Shown: positions 17,482-25,437, counted from the stretch's first letter. The stretch: DNA of 32,121 nucleotides from Streptosporangium nondiastaticum (GCF_003011965.1 NZ_PXWG01000071.1:1-32121), one strand, 5' to 3'. Numbers and translations are program-made. The notes: generated from the sequence alone by a model not told the origin.

Positions 17482-17635
17482 CTCCCCTCGCGCGTCCCCC
17501 GTGCGCCGGTCCTCCGGACCCCGTGGACCTTCTGTCGGTGATCATAAGCAGCGGGCGGCCCGAAATCCGTCCGGTGGAAAGGGCAGTTGACCGGATATTG
17601 TCGCCGTTCCGTGGTTCCCGGCCGAGAGGATGAGG
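17482..17635. promoter_or_regulatory. Divergent promoter region, SARP gene and dehydratase
   Basis: This gap separates two divergent genes. On the plus strand TTGACC (17587-17592) could be a -35 for the dehydratase gene, but no clear -10 follows at 17-18 bp. On the minus strand TATGAT (around 17544-17549) resembles a -10 for the SARP-type gene, without a good -35. The middle is AT-richer than the flanks, consistent with promoters. Confidence 0.4.
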
Positions 17636-18673
17636 ATGCGCGACCTTCCGACACACGAGCCGCCGACGCACGGCCTTCCCGCGCACGGCCTTCCCGCGCA
17701 CGGCCTTCCCGCGCACGACCTCCCGACGTACGAGGACGTCCTGGCCGCGGCGGAGCGGATCGCGCCCCACGCACACCGGACCCCGGTGCTGCGCTCGCGG
17801 CTGATCGACGAGCAGACCGGGGCGCGGGTGCTGTTCAAGTGCGAGAACTTCCAGCGCGCGGGGGCCTTCAAGTTCCGCGGCGCCTGCAACGCCCTGGCCC
17901 GGCTCTCGCCCGCGCAGCGCCGGGCCGGCGTCGTCGCGTACTCCTCGGGCAACCACGCCCAGGCGGTCGCGCTGGCCGCCGGCCTGCTGGGCGTCCCGGC
18001 CACGATCGTCATGCCGCACGACGCCCCGGCCGTGAAGAGGGCGGCCACCGAGGCGTACGGCGGCCGGATCGTCGCCTACGACCGCGACACCGAGGACCGG
18101 GAGGAGATCGGGCGCGCGCTGGCCGCCGAACGGGGCCTCACGCTGATCCCGCCCTACGACCACGCCGACGTGATCGCCGGTCAGGGCACCGCGGCGAAGG
18201 AGCTCTTCGAGGAGGCGGGGGAGCTCGACGCGCTCTTCGTGCCGCTGGGCGGCGGCGGCCTGCTCTCCGGCACGGCGCTCTCCGCCGCCGCGCTGTCCCC
18301 CGGCTGCCGGCTCTACGGCGTCGAGCCGGAGGCGGGCGACGACGCCCGGCAGTCGCTGCGGGAAGGCCGCATCGTCCGCATCGGCACGCCGCGGACCATC
18401 GCCGACGGGGCGCGGACCCGGCACCTCGGCGCCCTCACCTTCGCCATTCTCCGCAGCGCCGCCCCCGAAGTCCTCACCGTCACCGACGCCGGACTCGTCG
18501 AGGCCATGGCGGCCCTCGCCGGCGTCATGAAGATCGTGGCCGAGCCCACCGGGTGCCTGGGCTTCGCCGCTCTGCGGCGCACGGCCGGTTCGCTGCGCGG
18601 GCAGCGCGTCGGCGTGATCGTCAGCGGCGGCAACGTCGACCTCGGCCGGTTCGCGACGCTCCTGGGCTCGTGA
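17636..18673 (+). CDS. PLP-dependent Ser/Thr or 3-hydroxyaspartate dehydratase-like enzyme
   Basis: A 345-aa fold-type II PLP enzyme. The Schiff-base lysine is in GAFKFRGA; the substrate loop SSGNHAQA, the phosphate-binding loop PLGGGGLLSG and the C-terminal SGGNVDL motif are all present. There is no ACT regulatory domain, which fits the short catabolic threonine/serine dehydratase, serine racemase and threo-3-hydroxyaspartate ammonia-lyase group. The CENFQRAGAFKFRGA stretch is closest to the last two, from memory. It would deaminate a hydroxy-amino acid to a keto acid. ATG 17636 is preferred over ATG 17630 because GAGAGGA lies 5 bases upstream. The N-terminal 30 residues are a His-Gly-Leu-Pro-Ala repeat not expected in this family. 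It is followed by a permease, so uptake and breakdown of an amino acid may be linked. Confidence 0.85.
   Translation: MRDLPTHEPPTHGLPAHGLPAHGLPAHDLPTYEDVLAAAERIAPHAHRTPVLRSRLIDEQTGARVLFKCENFQRAGAFKFRGACNALARLSPAQRRAGVVAYSSGNHAQAVALAAGLLGVPATIVMPHDAPAVKRAATEAYGGRIVAYDRDTEDREEIGRALAAERGLTLIPPYDHADVIAGQGTAAKELFEEAGELDALFVPLGGGGLLSGTALSAAALSPGCRLYGVEPEAGDDARQSLREGRIVRIGTPRTIADGARTRHLGALTFAILRSAAPEVLTVTDAGLVEAMAALAGVMKIVAEPTGCLGFAALRRTAGSLRGQRVGVIVSGGNVDLGRFATLLGS
17654..17728 (+). repeat. 15-bp tandem repeat inside coding sequence
   Basis: Three perfect copies of CACGGCCTTCCCGCG (17669-17683, 17684-17698, 17699-17713) flanked by one degenerate copy on each side. The 15-bp unit keeps the frame and encodes HGLPA repeats at the N-terminus of the dehydratase. 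It is a likely site of copy-number variation between strains. Confidence 0.9.
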
Positions 18674-18817
18674 ACGACGCCCTTGCGAAACGGTCCGCGA
18701 ACGGGCCCGGGAACGGTCCGCGAACGGGTCCGTTAACCGTCCGGAGAAACGCGGTTGCGCTCTGCATCCACCGAAATGCGGGAATTATTTTGGAAATAAG
18801 TTTCCGATCAAGGTCGA

Positions 18818-18847
18818 TTGGAGCCGATCCTTCCGTTGCCGTAGCAT
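18818..18847 (+). promoter_or_regulatory. Predicted promoter of APC permease
   Basis: TTGGAG (18818-18823) and TAGCAT (18842-18847) are separated by 18 bp, a good match to housekeeping-type streptomycete promoters, and lie in an AT-rich patch. Transcription would start near 18853, giving an untranslated leader of about 190 bases before the permease. The same -10 hexamer is found before the esterase gene. Confidence 0.5.
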
Positions 18848-18852
18848 GACCG

Positions 18853-19044
18853 GCGTCGTAATTTGCGCCCTCGGTGATCTCGTCGCAGGCGAGATCGGAC
18901 CACTGCTGATCGAATTCCCTGCCGCATTTTCCGCCCGGCCCGGAAGACGGAGTACCCGTCGGCGCGAGCCGACGCAGGCAGGGCAGCCGGACGGCCGTTG
19001 AGGCGCACCGCGCTGCCCGCAGACTTTGTCTCCGGCAGAACGGA
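18853..19044 (+). other. Structured 5' leader of permease, candidate riboregulator
   Basis: This is most of a 371-bp gene-free stretch (18674-19044); no ORF in it is convincing. The predicted leader can form three stems: GATCTCG/CGAGATC (18876-18882 with 18890-18896), CGTCGGC/GCCGACG with a GCGA tetraloop (18957-18974), and GGGCAGC/GCTGCCC (18981-18987 with 19012-19018). The last stem ends 26 bases before the start codon. It matches no riboswitch class that I recognise. The first 140 bases of the gap, after the dehydratase, hold repeated CGGTCCGCGAACGGG-like words and a small GGAAA/TTTCC hairpin (18792-18805). Confidence 0.35.
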
Positions 19045-20718
19045 ATGCACGTCGTGGATCTGAGCGCGGCCAATCGAAAAGGCCTCAGCCTCTTCGCCCT
19101 GATCATGATCGGGCTGGGGTCCATTTTCGGCTCCGGCTGGCTCTTCGGAGCCGGTCAGGCGGCTCAGGTCGCGGGCCCGGCCGCGCTGGTCGCCTGGGTG
19201 ATCGGCGCAATCTTCATCGGCATGATCGCCATGTCGTACGCGGAGGTCGGCGCCGCCTACCCGCTGCCCGGCGCGATGGCCCGCTTCGGCTCCATCTCGC
19301 ACGGCCCGGTGCTCGGCTTCATCACCGGCTGGGCCGTGTGGATCGCGACCGCCTCGCTGATCCCGATCGAGGCCATCGCGGGCACCCAGTACATGTCCTC
19401 GTGGAGCTTCGGCTGGGCCCGCGGGCTGGTCGCCGACGGCAGCCTCACCGGCACCGGCATCGCGATGGCCCTGTTCCTGACCTTCGCCCTGTGGCTGGCC
19501 TGCTACTGGTCGGTCGAGCTGCTGGCGCGCGCCAACAACCTGCTGACCCTGGTCAAGTTCGCCATCCCCGTCCTCGCGGTCGGCGCGCTCATAGCCTCCG
19601 GCTTCCACACGGAGAACTTCACCGCGCACGGCGGCTTCGCGCCCAACGGATGGTCCGCCGTCCTCACCGCCGTCACCGCCTCCGGCGTCGTCTTCGCCTT
19701 CAACGGCTTCCAGGCCGTCGTCAACCTCGGCGGCAACGCCAAGAACCCCGGCCGGGCCATCCCGCTCGCCCTCGTCGGCGCGCTCTCCCTCGGCCTCGTG
19801 ATCTACCTGGCCCTGCAGGTCGCCTTCCTCGGTGCCGTCCCGCCGGAGAAGCTCGCCGAGGCCGGCGGCTGGAGCGGCATCAACTTCGCCTCGCCCTTCG
19901 CCGACCTCGCCAAGCTGCTGATGCTGCACTGGGTCGTCACCATGCTCCAGTTCGGCGCCTTCATCTCGCCCAACGGCGCCAACATCGGCAACGTCGCCTC
20001 CTCCGCCTACCTGGCGCAGAACCTCGCCGACACCGGCTTCTTCCCCAAGAAGATCGCCGAGGTCCACCCCCGCTACGGCGTCGCCCGCCCCGCCATGTGG
20101 CTCAACCTGGCCTTCTCCGTCCTCCTGCTGCTGACCATCGGCCACAGCTGGGAGGCCCTGGCCAGCGTCGTCTCCGCCGCGATGGTCGTCTCCTACCTCA
20201 TGGGCCCCATCGCCGTCGGCGTCTTCCGGCGGACCAAGCCGGAGCTGCCCCGCCCCTTCCGGCTGCCCGCCGCCAAGGTCCTCTGCCCGCTGATCTTCGC
20301 CTTCGCGGCCTGCGCCCTGTACTGGTCGAAGTGGCCCAACACCGGCAAGGTGACCCTGCTCACCCTCGTCTCGGTCCCCATCGCCGCGATCGTGCTGCGC
20401 CGCCGGGGCGAGAACCTGCGCCGCCAGTTCGCGCCGGCCTGGTGGATGGTCGGCTTCCTGCTGTGGCTGTCCCTGCTGTCGGCCCTCGGCAGCGAAGAGT
20501 TCGGCGGCCACGGCGTGATCCCGGGCGGCCTCGACACGGCTCTGGTCGGGCTGTCGGCCCTGGGCTTCTACTTCTGGGCGGTGCGGGCGGGTGTCCAGGC
20601 CCACCGTGCGGGCCTGCCGGGCCCGGACCCGGTGCTTGCCGCCGCGGGCGCCGAGCCCGCTGCCGGCACCGTCCCCGCGCAGGAGCGCGAGCGCGAGGCG
20701 GCGGGCGCCGCTTCCTAG
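19045..20718 (+). CDS. APC-family amino acid permease, aspartate-symporter-like
   Basis: A 557-aa integral membrane transporter of the amino acid-polyamine-organocation superfamily. The N-terminal GLGSIFGSGWLFGAGQAA corresponds to the unwound TM1 motif that binds the amino-acid backbone. About 12-14 hydrophobic segments follow, and the last 45 residues are an Ala/Glu-rich cytoplasmic tail. The GSGWLF motif and the length resemble the YveA-type aspartate:proton symporter branch, but substrate assignment from sequence is weak. It is downstream of the dehydratase on the same strand with its own predicted promoter and a structured leader, so it is probably regulated separately. GTG at 19054 is an alternative start. 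Confidence 0.85.
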   Translation: MHVVDLSAANRKGLSLFALIMIGLGSIFGSGWLFGAGQAAQVAGPAALVAWVIGAIFIGMIAMSYAEVGAAYPLPGAMARFGSISHGPVLGFITGWAVWIATASLIPIEAIAGTQYMSSWSFGWARGLVADGSLTGTGIAMALFLTFALWLACYWSVELLARANNLLTLVKFAIPVLAVGALIASGFHTENFTAHGGFAPNGWSAVLTAVTASGVVFAFNGFQAVVNLGGNAKNPGRAIPLALVGALSLGLVIYLALQVAFLGAVPPEKLAEAGGWSGINFASPFADLAKLLMLHWVVTMLQFGAFISPNGANIGNVASSAYLAQNLADTGFFPKKIAEVHPRYGVARPAMWLNLAFSVLLLLTIGHSWEALASVVSAAMVVSYLMGPIAVGVFRRTKPELPRPFRLPAAKVLCPLIFAFAACALYWSKWPNTGKVTLLTLVSVPIAAIVLRRRGENLRRQFAPAWWMVGFLLWLSLLSALGSEEFGGHGVIPGGLDTALVGLSALGFYFWAVRAGVQAHRAGLPGPDPVLAAAGAEPAAGTVPAQEREREAAGAAS

Positions 20719-20872
20719 GCCCTCCTCACCGTTGTGGCGGGCGGGATTCCTCCGCCGCAACGGTGGCCCGCGACCGACGCGGCTGACCAGCGGTGCGGCA
20801 CCGGGCCCGGCCCGGCGAATCCCGTTGGACGGTCCCCGGCGCCACCCCGCCGGACCGGGCATGACCCCGCAT

Positions 20873-20915
20873 ACGCGAAGGCCGGTTCCCTCGATGAGGG
20901 AACCGGCCTTCGCGT
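20873..20915. terminator. Perfect 20-bp bidirectional terminator
   Basis: Bases 20873-20892 are the exact reverse complement of 20896-20915, separated by a GAT loop, and the stem is followed by TT. It lies between the converging permease genes and can terminate both. The arms include GGCCGGTTCCCTC and its complement. It is the strongest hairpin in the window. Confidence 0.95.
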
Positions 20916-20940
20916 TTACCGGGAGCGCCCAGCGCGAGCG

Positions 20941-22344
20941 TCAGCGCTTGGCGGCCGCTCGCTGCTGCACGTACCCGACCAGCGCCAGGGCCAGCGCCAG
21001 GCCGCCCGTCGAGTACAGCTGCACGCGGGTGTCGTCCTCCATCAGCATCAGCACCAGGGCGCCGGCCACGCCGGCCAGCGTCAGCCAGGTCAGGTACGGG
21101 AAGGCCCACATCCGCACGACCAGCTTGCCGGGCGCCTCGCGCTCCAGGCGGCGGCGCAGCACCAGCTGGGAGGCGGCGATGAAGCCCCACACCACCAGCA
21201 CGACGCCGCCGACCATGTTCAGGAGCCAGGCGAAGACCGTGGTGGGGTACCAGTACGACAGGAGGACGGCGAAGAAGCCGAAGGCGGACGAGGCGAGCAC
21301 CGCGCGGCGCGGTACGCCGCCGGAGACCTTGCCCAGCGCCCTGGGGCCCTGGCCGCGGGAGACCAGCGAGTAGGCCATGCGCGAGGAGCCGTAGATGTTG
21401 GCGTTCATGGCCGACAGCAGGGCGATCAGGACGACCACGTTCATGATCTGCCCGCCGCCGGGGACGCCGAGGCGGTCGAGGACGGCCGCGTACGGGCCGC
21501 TCTCGGTGACGCTCTTGTCGTTCCACGGGATCAGCGTGACGATCATCAGCATCGAGCCGACGTAGACGATGCCGATCCGCCACATCGTCGTCTTCACGGC
21601 CTTGGCCACGCCGCGCACGGGGTCCTTCGCCTCGGCGGCGGCGATGGTGACCGTCTCCAGGCCGCCGTAGGCGGCGAGCGAGGCCAGCAGGCCGATCAGC
21701 AGGCCGTTCACGCCCGTGGGCAGGAACCCGCCGTCGTGCAGCAGGTGCGCGGCGCCGGGGGAGTCGTTGCCGGGCAGGACGCCGAGGACGGCGAGCGCGC
21801 CCAGGACCAGGAAGAGCCCGATGGCGCCGATCTTCAGGGCGGCGAACCAGAACTCGAACTCGCCGAAGTTCGAGACCGCGGCCAGGTTGCTGCCGCAGAA
21901 GAGGGCCATGAAGACCAGCACCCACATCCACGACGGGGTGCCCGGGAGCCAGCCCTGCACGATGTGGGCCGCGCCGATCGCCTCGATCGCCACGCCCACG
22001 ACCAGCAGGGTCCAGAACATCCAGCCCGCCGTGAAGCCGGCCCACGGGCCGATCGCCCGGTCGGCGTGGACGGAGAAGGAGCCGGAGGCGGGGTTGGCGG
22101 CGGACATCTCGCCGAGCATCCGCATCACGAACATCACGAGGAGTCCGGACACGGCGTAGGCGAGCACGATCGACGGGCCGGCGGCGGCGATGCCGGCGCC
22201 GGAGCCCACGAAGAGCCCCGCGCCGATGACGCCGCCGAGGGCGATCATCGAGAGGTGCCGCTGCTTGAGCCCGTTCGAGAGCGGCGACCCCTGCGTCGGG
22301 GCGCCCTCCGTCTGCGGGGGAGAGGTTATGTCTGTCCGGCTCAT
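20941..22344 (-). CDS. APC-family amino acid permease, AAT type
   Basis: A 467-aa transporter of the amino acid transporter (GabP/AnsP/CycA-like) branch. It starts with LSNGLKQRHLSMIALGGVIGAGLFVGSG split over the first helix, the hallmark of this branch, followed by MLGEMSAANPASGSFSVHA and about 12 membrane segments. It would import a neutral amino acid, GABA or similar with protons; the substrate cannot be read. It is convergent with the other permease and divergent from the radical-SAM-like gene. The ribosome binding site is weak. It is unrelated in subfamily to the neighbouring permease, so the pair is not a recent duplication. Confidence 0.88.
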   Translation of the reverse strand: MSRTDITSPPQTEGAPTQGSPLSNGLKQRHLSMIALGGVIGAGLFVGSGAGIAAAGPSIVLAYAVSGLLVMFVMRMLGEMSAANPASGSFSVHADRAIGPWAGFTAGWMFWTLLVVGVAIEAIGAAHIVQGWLPGTPSWMWVLVFMALFCGSNLAAVSNFGEFEFWFAALKIGAIGLFLVLGALAVLGVLPGNDSPGAAHLLHDGGFLPTGVNGLLIGLLASLAAYGGLETVTIAAAEAKDPVRGVAKAVKTTMWRIGIVYVGSMLMIVTLIPWNDKSVTESGPYAAVLDRLGVPGGGQIMNVVVLIALLSAMNANIYGSSRMAYSLVSRGQGPRALGKVSGGVPRRAVLASSAFGFFAVLLSYWYPTTVFAWLLNMVGGVVLVVWGFIAASQLVLRRRLEREAPGKLVVRMWAFPYLTWLTLAGVAGALVLMLMEDDTRVQLYSTGGLALALALVGYVQQRAAAKR

Positions 22345-22590
22345 GGTCGTGCCTGTCCATCATGCGAGATCGGGATGTTCGAGTATGTGCAGGCGGACGG
22401 AGATCCGGTTAACTCGTCCGTTATCCGGACAGTCACTTCACACAGGGTGATCGTTTCGCAGCATTCCATCCGAGGACGGTACAGCCCGGAACGGCGGACC
22501 CGGCCGCGTCCCCCGCGGCGCGCGGGACTAGCGTCAGTGATCACGGGCGATCCCCGCCCGCAGCGCACGCACGAAGGGGGAGCACCGCAC
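22345..22590. promoter_or_regulatory. Divergent regulatory region with inverted repeat
   Basis: This 246-bp gap separates the AAT permease and the radical-SAM-like gene. It contains CCGGTTAAC (22405-22413) and GTTATCCGG (22420-22428), arms that pair at 8 of 9 positions around a 6-bp spacer, an arrangement typical of a dimeric repressor such as a GntR-family protein. The surroundings are AT-richer. GGGACTAGCGTCAG near 22525-22540 includes a possible TAGCGT -10 for the plus-strand gene without a clear -35. Confidence 0.4.
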
Positions 22591-23940
22591 ATGACCGGCC
22601 GTACCCACCTGATCGAGGGCCTGATGGAACGGTTCCCGCACGTCCCGCGGGAAGCCGTCCTCAAGGAGGACCTGCTGCGCGGCGGCATGGCCTTCGACGA
22701 CTCCGCGCTCAGCGACACCGCCGACGAGGCCTCCGGCGGGATCAAGCCCAAGTCGTACTTCATCTTCTCCTTCGACCACCGCACCCTCCCCGAGCTCGGC
22801 GCCGCCGCCCTGCGCCGCCCGCCCGAGGAGATCGTGCTGACGGGCGGCCCCTACGAGCTGCGCCGCACGGTCGTCTCCGTCCGCGTCAACCCCGCCTCGC
22901 CCTACCGGGTCCGGGCCGGCGAGGACGGCGCGCTGGGCCTCTACCTCGACGGGCGGCGGATCGCCGACGTCGGCCTGCCGCCCATGCCCGACTACTACCG
23001 GCAGACCCTCGCCAACGGGAAGTCCGTCATGGAGGTCGCCCCCACCATCCAGTGGGGCTACCTCGTCTACCTGACCGTCTTCCGCGTCTGCCAGTACTTC
23101 GGCGCCAAGGAGGAGTGCCAGTACTGCGACATCAACCACAACTGGCGCCAGCACAAGGCCGCCGGGCGCCCCTACACCGGCGTCAAGCCGGTCGAGGAGG
23201 TCCTGGAGGCGCTGGAGATCATCGACCGGTACGACACCGGCCGGGCCTCGCAGGCGTACACCCTGACCGGCGGCGCCATCACCTCGAAGGTCGCGGGACA
23301 CACCGAGGCCGACTTCTACGGCCGCTACGCCCGGGCCATCGAGGAGCGCTTCCCGGGCCGCTGGATCGGCAAGGTCGTCGCCCAGGCCCTCCCCAAGGCC
23401 GACGTGCAGCGCTTCCACGACTACGGCATCCGCATCTACCACCCCAACTTCGAGGTGTGGGACGAGCGGCTCTTCCAGCTCTACTGCCCGGGCAAGGAGC
23501 GCTACGTGGGCCGCGCCGAGTGGCACCGGCGCATCCTCGACTCCGCCGACGTCTTCGGCGCCCGCAACGTCATCCCCAACTTCGTCGCCGGCGTGGAGAT
23601 GGCCGCCCCGGACGGGTTCGCCACCGTCGACGAGGCCATCGCGTCCACCACGGAGGGACTGCGGTTCTTCATGTCCCACGGCATCGTCCCGCGGTTCACC
23701 ACTTGGTGCCCCGAACCGACCACGCCCCTGGGCCGGCTGAACCCCGAGGGGGCCCCGCTGGAGTACCACGTACGGCTGCTGGAGGCGTACCGCGCGACCC
23801 TGGAGGAGTACGGGCTGACCTCGCCCCCCGGCTACGGGCCGCCCGGGCCGGGGCGGGCCGTCTTCTCGGTGAGCTCCTTCATGGACAGCCTCCCGGCGGA
23901 GGAAGCGGCGGAGGACGGTCAGCGGACCGCACCGCAATAA
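22591..23940 (+). CDS. Radical-SAM-like protein with CX8CX2C motif
   Basis: A 449-aa protein. The cysteines C167, C176 and C179 (VCQYFGAKEECQYCDINHNW) look like the ligands of a 4Fe-4S cluster, and the following text (PVEEVLEALEIIDRY, TLTGGAIT, FHDYGIRIYHPNFEVWD, FVAGVEM) follows the order of beta strands in a radical SAM barrel. TLTGGAIT corresponds to the SAM-binding GGE-like motif. The spacing CX8CX2C is not the common CX3CX2C. About 160 residues before the cluster have no recognised domain. The reaction cannot be assigned. AAGGGGGAG lies 8 bases before the ATG. It is divergent from an amino acid permease and followed by an esterase-family gene with its own promoter. Confidence 0.75.
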   Translation: MTGRTHLIEGLMERFPHVPREAVLKEDLLRGGMAFDDSALSDTADEASGGIKPKSYFIFSFDHRTLPELGAAALRRPPEEIVLTGGPYELRRTVVSVRVNPASPYRVRAGEDGALGLYLDGRRIADVGLPPMPDYYRQTLANGKSVMEVAPTIQWGYLVYLTVFRVCQYFGAKEECQYCDINHNWRQHKAAGRPYTGVKPVEEVLEALEIIDRYDTGRASQAYTLTGGAITSKVAGHTEADFYGRYARAIEERFPGRWIGKVVAQALPKADVQRFHDYGIRIYHPNFEVWDERLFQLYCPGKERYVGRAEWHRRILDSADVFGARNVIPNFVAGVEMAAPDGFATVDEAIASTTEGLRFFMSHGIVPRFTTWCPEPTTPLGRLNPEGAPLEYHVRLLEAYRATLEEYGLTSPPGYGPPGPGRAVFSVSSFMDSLPAEEAAEDGQRTAPQ

Positions 23941-23970
23941 ACCCGTTGCCCGCATAAACCTTTTGCCCGC
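23937..23970 (+). repeat. Two 17-bp direct repeats at gene end
   Basis: ATAAACCnnTTGCCCGC occurs twice back to back (23937-23953 and 23954-23970), differing only at two positions. The first copy includes the stop codon of the radical-SAM-like gene. The second copy provides the TTGCCC -35 hexamer of the predicted esterase promoter, so the repeats may be a regulator site or a duplicated promoter element. Confidence 0.7.
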
Positions 23971-23992
23971 GGTTCACGGCGCCGCCTAGCAT
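23963..23992 (+). promoter_or_regulatory. Predicted promoter of esterase-family gene
   Basis: TTGCCC (23963-23968) and TAGCAT (23987-23992) are separated by 18 bp. Transcription would begin near 24,000, placing the palindrome at 24052-24077 inside the untranslated leader. Confidence 0.5.
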
Positions 23993-24051
23993 TCGATCAT
24001 GGTTCCAGGCACTCTCTTCCGCTGACGCTCCCTCGGAATGCGCACGCCCCC

Positions 24052-24077
24052 GCACAGGTGCGGTTCCGCACCTGTGC
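24052..24077. promoter_or_regulatory. Perfect 12-bp palindrome in esterase leader
   Basis: GCACAGGTGCGG and its exact reverse complement are separated by TT, ending 30 bases before the start codon at 24108. In RNA it would make an 11-bp stem closed by a GUUC loop. It is either a repressor operator or an attenuator-like hairpin controlling the esterase gene. There is no T-run, so it is not a classical terminator. Confidence 0.6.
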
Positions 24078-24107
24078 ACCGCACACACCGAGAGAAGAGC
24101 CTTCAGC

Positions 24108-25400
24108 ATGCCCGTCCAGCCCGTGCACCCTTCCGGCCGTGACCCGTTCGCCCAGTGGCTGCACGACCACGCCACCACCCTCGCCACCCTCGACCCCGAC
24201 GCACCGCTCGACGACCTGGAGCCGCTGCGCGCCCTCATCGGCGACGCCCGGGTCGTCGGCATCGGCGAGAACTCGCACTTCATCCACGAATTCGGCCTCG
24301 CGCGCCGGCGCCTCCTGCGGTTCCTCGTCGAGCGCTGCGGCTTCACCGTCCTCGCCTTCGAGTACGGATTCAGCGAAGCCCTGCCCCTGGACGCCTGGGC
24401 CCGGGGCACCGGCCCCGACGACGACCTCGCCCGGATCACCGCGGCGGACCTTCCCATGGGCGCGCCGGAGTTGTTGCACGACCTGCGCCTGCACAACCGC
24501 ACCGCGGCCCGGCCCGTGGGCTTCGCCGGCATCGACATCCCGGCGGCCGGCGGCTCGCTCCTGCCCGCGCTACGCCCCGTCGCCGACCACCTCCGCGAGG
24601 CCGACCCCGGGGCGCTCCCGCAGGCCGAGCGCGCCATCGGGATCGCCGAGCGGTTCGCCGCCGGGTCCGCCGCCGCGGCGGCACCCGCGTGGGGGCGCCT
24701 GGCCGCCGCCGAGCAGGACGCCCTCACGGCCGCCCTCGCCCGCCTCCTCATCCGCTTCCGCGCCACCGAGCCCCTGCAGGTGGCCCGCACCGGCCGGCAC
24801 GCGTACGAGGTCGCCCTCCGGCGCCTGGAAGCCGCCGCCCACGCGGACCACACCCTCCGGGCCATGGCCGCTCTCTTCGCCGGCGACGGGGTCACGGTCG
24901 ACCTCTCCGCCCGCGAGACCTGCATGGCCGGGTCCGTCCTGTGGCACCTGGAACGCGCCGAGCCGGGAGCGCGCGTCGTGCTCATGGCCCACAACGCCCA
25001 CCTCCAGAAGGAACCCGTCGCCTTCGGGGGGTCCGAGGCGACGCTGCCCATGGGCCACTACCTCCGCCACGCCCTGGGCGACGACTACTTCGCCCTCGGC
25101 GTGACCAGCATCGGCGGCCGCACGGCGGAGATGCCGCTCGACGAGAACGCCCGGTTCGGCTTCACCGTCGACGACAGGGAACTGGAGCCGCCCGAGGAGG
25201 GAAGCATCGAGGCCGCCTTCGCCGGCGCCCTGCCGGCCGGCGCCGTCGGCCTCGCCGGGCTGCGCCGGGCGCCCAGGGGCGCCGGCAGTCCCGACCGGAC
25301 CCGGCTGCAGAGCGCCTACCTGCACGTACCCGTCGCCGACGCCTTCGACGGGATGCTCTGCGTCCCGTCCTCCAGGGTGGCCGACGGCATCGAGATCTGA
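24108..25400 (+). CDS. Erythromycin-esterase-family protein
   Basis: A 430-aa protein of the Ere family. The N-terminal GIGENSHFIHEF (E54, H57) matches the GxGExxH motif whose histidine is the catalytic base in EreB, and LMAHNAHLQ in the C-terminal half matches the second histidine pair. Known members hydrolyse the macrolactone of erythromycin; most chromosomal homologues have no proven substrate. There is no signal peptide, so it acts in the cytoplasm. The start follows GAGAAGAG-type purines. Its gene has its own predicted promoter and a strong palindrome upstream, suggesting induction, possibly by a drug or lactone. It lies about 10 kb from the NRPS genes, so a role in self-resistance is not supported by position. 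Confidence 0.85.
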   Translation: MPVQPVHPSGRDPFAQWLHDHATTLATLDPDAPLDDLEPLRALIGDARVVGIGENSHFIHEFGLARRRLLRFLVERCGFTVLAFEYGFSEALPLDAWARGTGPDDDLARITAADLPMGAPELLHDLRLHNRTAARPVGFAGIDIPAAGGSLLPALRPVADHLREADPGALPQAERAIGIAERFAAGSAAAAAPAWGRLAAAEQDALTAALARLLIRFRATEPLQVARTGRHAYEVALRRLEAAAHADHTLRAMAALFAGDGVTVDLSARETCMAGSVLWHLERAEPGARVVLMAHNAHLQKEPVAFGGSEATLPMGHYLRHALGDDYFALGVTSIGGRTAEMPLDENARFGFTVDDRELEPPEEGSIEAAFAGALPAGAVGLAGLRRAPRGAGSPDRTRLQSAYLHVPVADAFDGMLCVPSSRVADGIEI

Positions 25401-25437
25401 CCGGTGACCGACGACCGGTGACCGACGAGCGGTGACC
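25400..25437. repeat. 14-bp tandem repeat after esterase gene
   Basis: ACCGGTGACCGACG is repeated twice (25400-25413, 25414-25427), followed by a partial copy AGCGGTGACC (25428-25437). It starts at the last base of the stop codon. No function is evident. Confidence 0.8.

Noticed and set aside
20941..22344. Duplication of the neighbouring permease gene
   Set aside because: The two permeases have different first-helix motifs and subfamily signatures and no visible nucleotide similarity.
24052..24077. Intrinsic terminator of the radical-SAM-like gene
   Set aside because: It lies more than 100 bases after the stop, downstream of a predicted promoter, close to the next start codon and lacks a T-run, so an operator or leader hairpin fits better.
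24108..25400. Esterase as self-resistance gene of the NRPS cluster
   Set aside because: It is separated from the cluster by about 7 kb of transport and metabolic genes, and the predicted product is a short peptide, not a macrolide.
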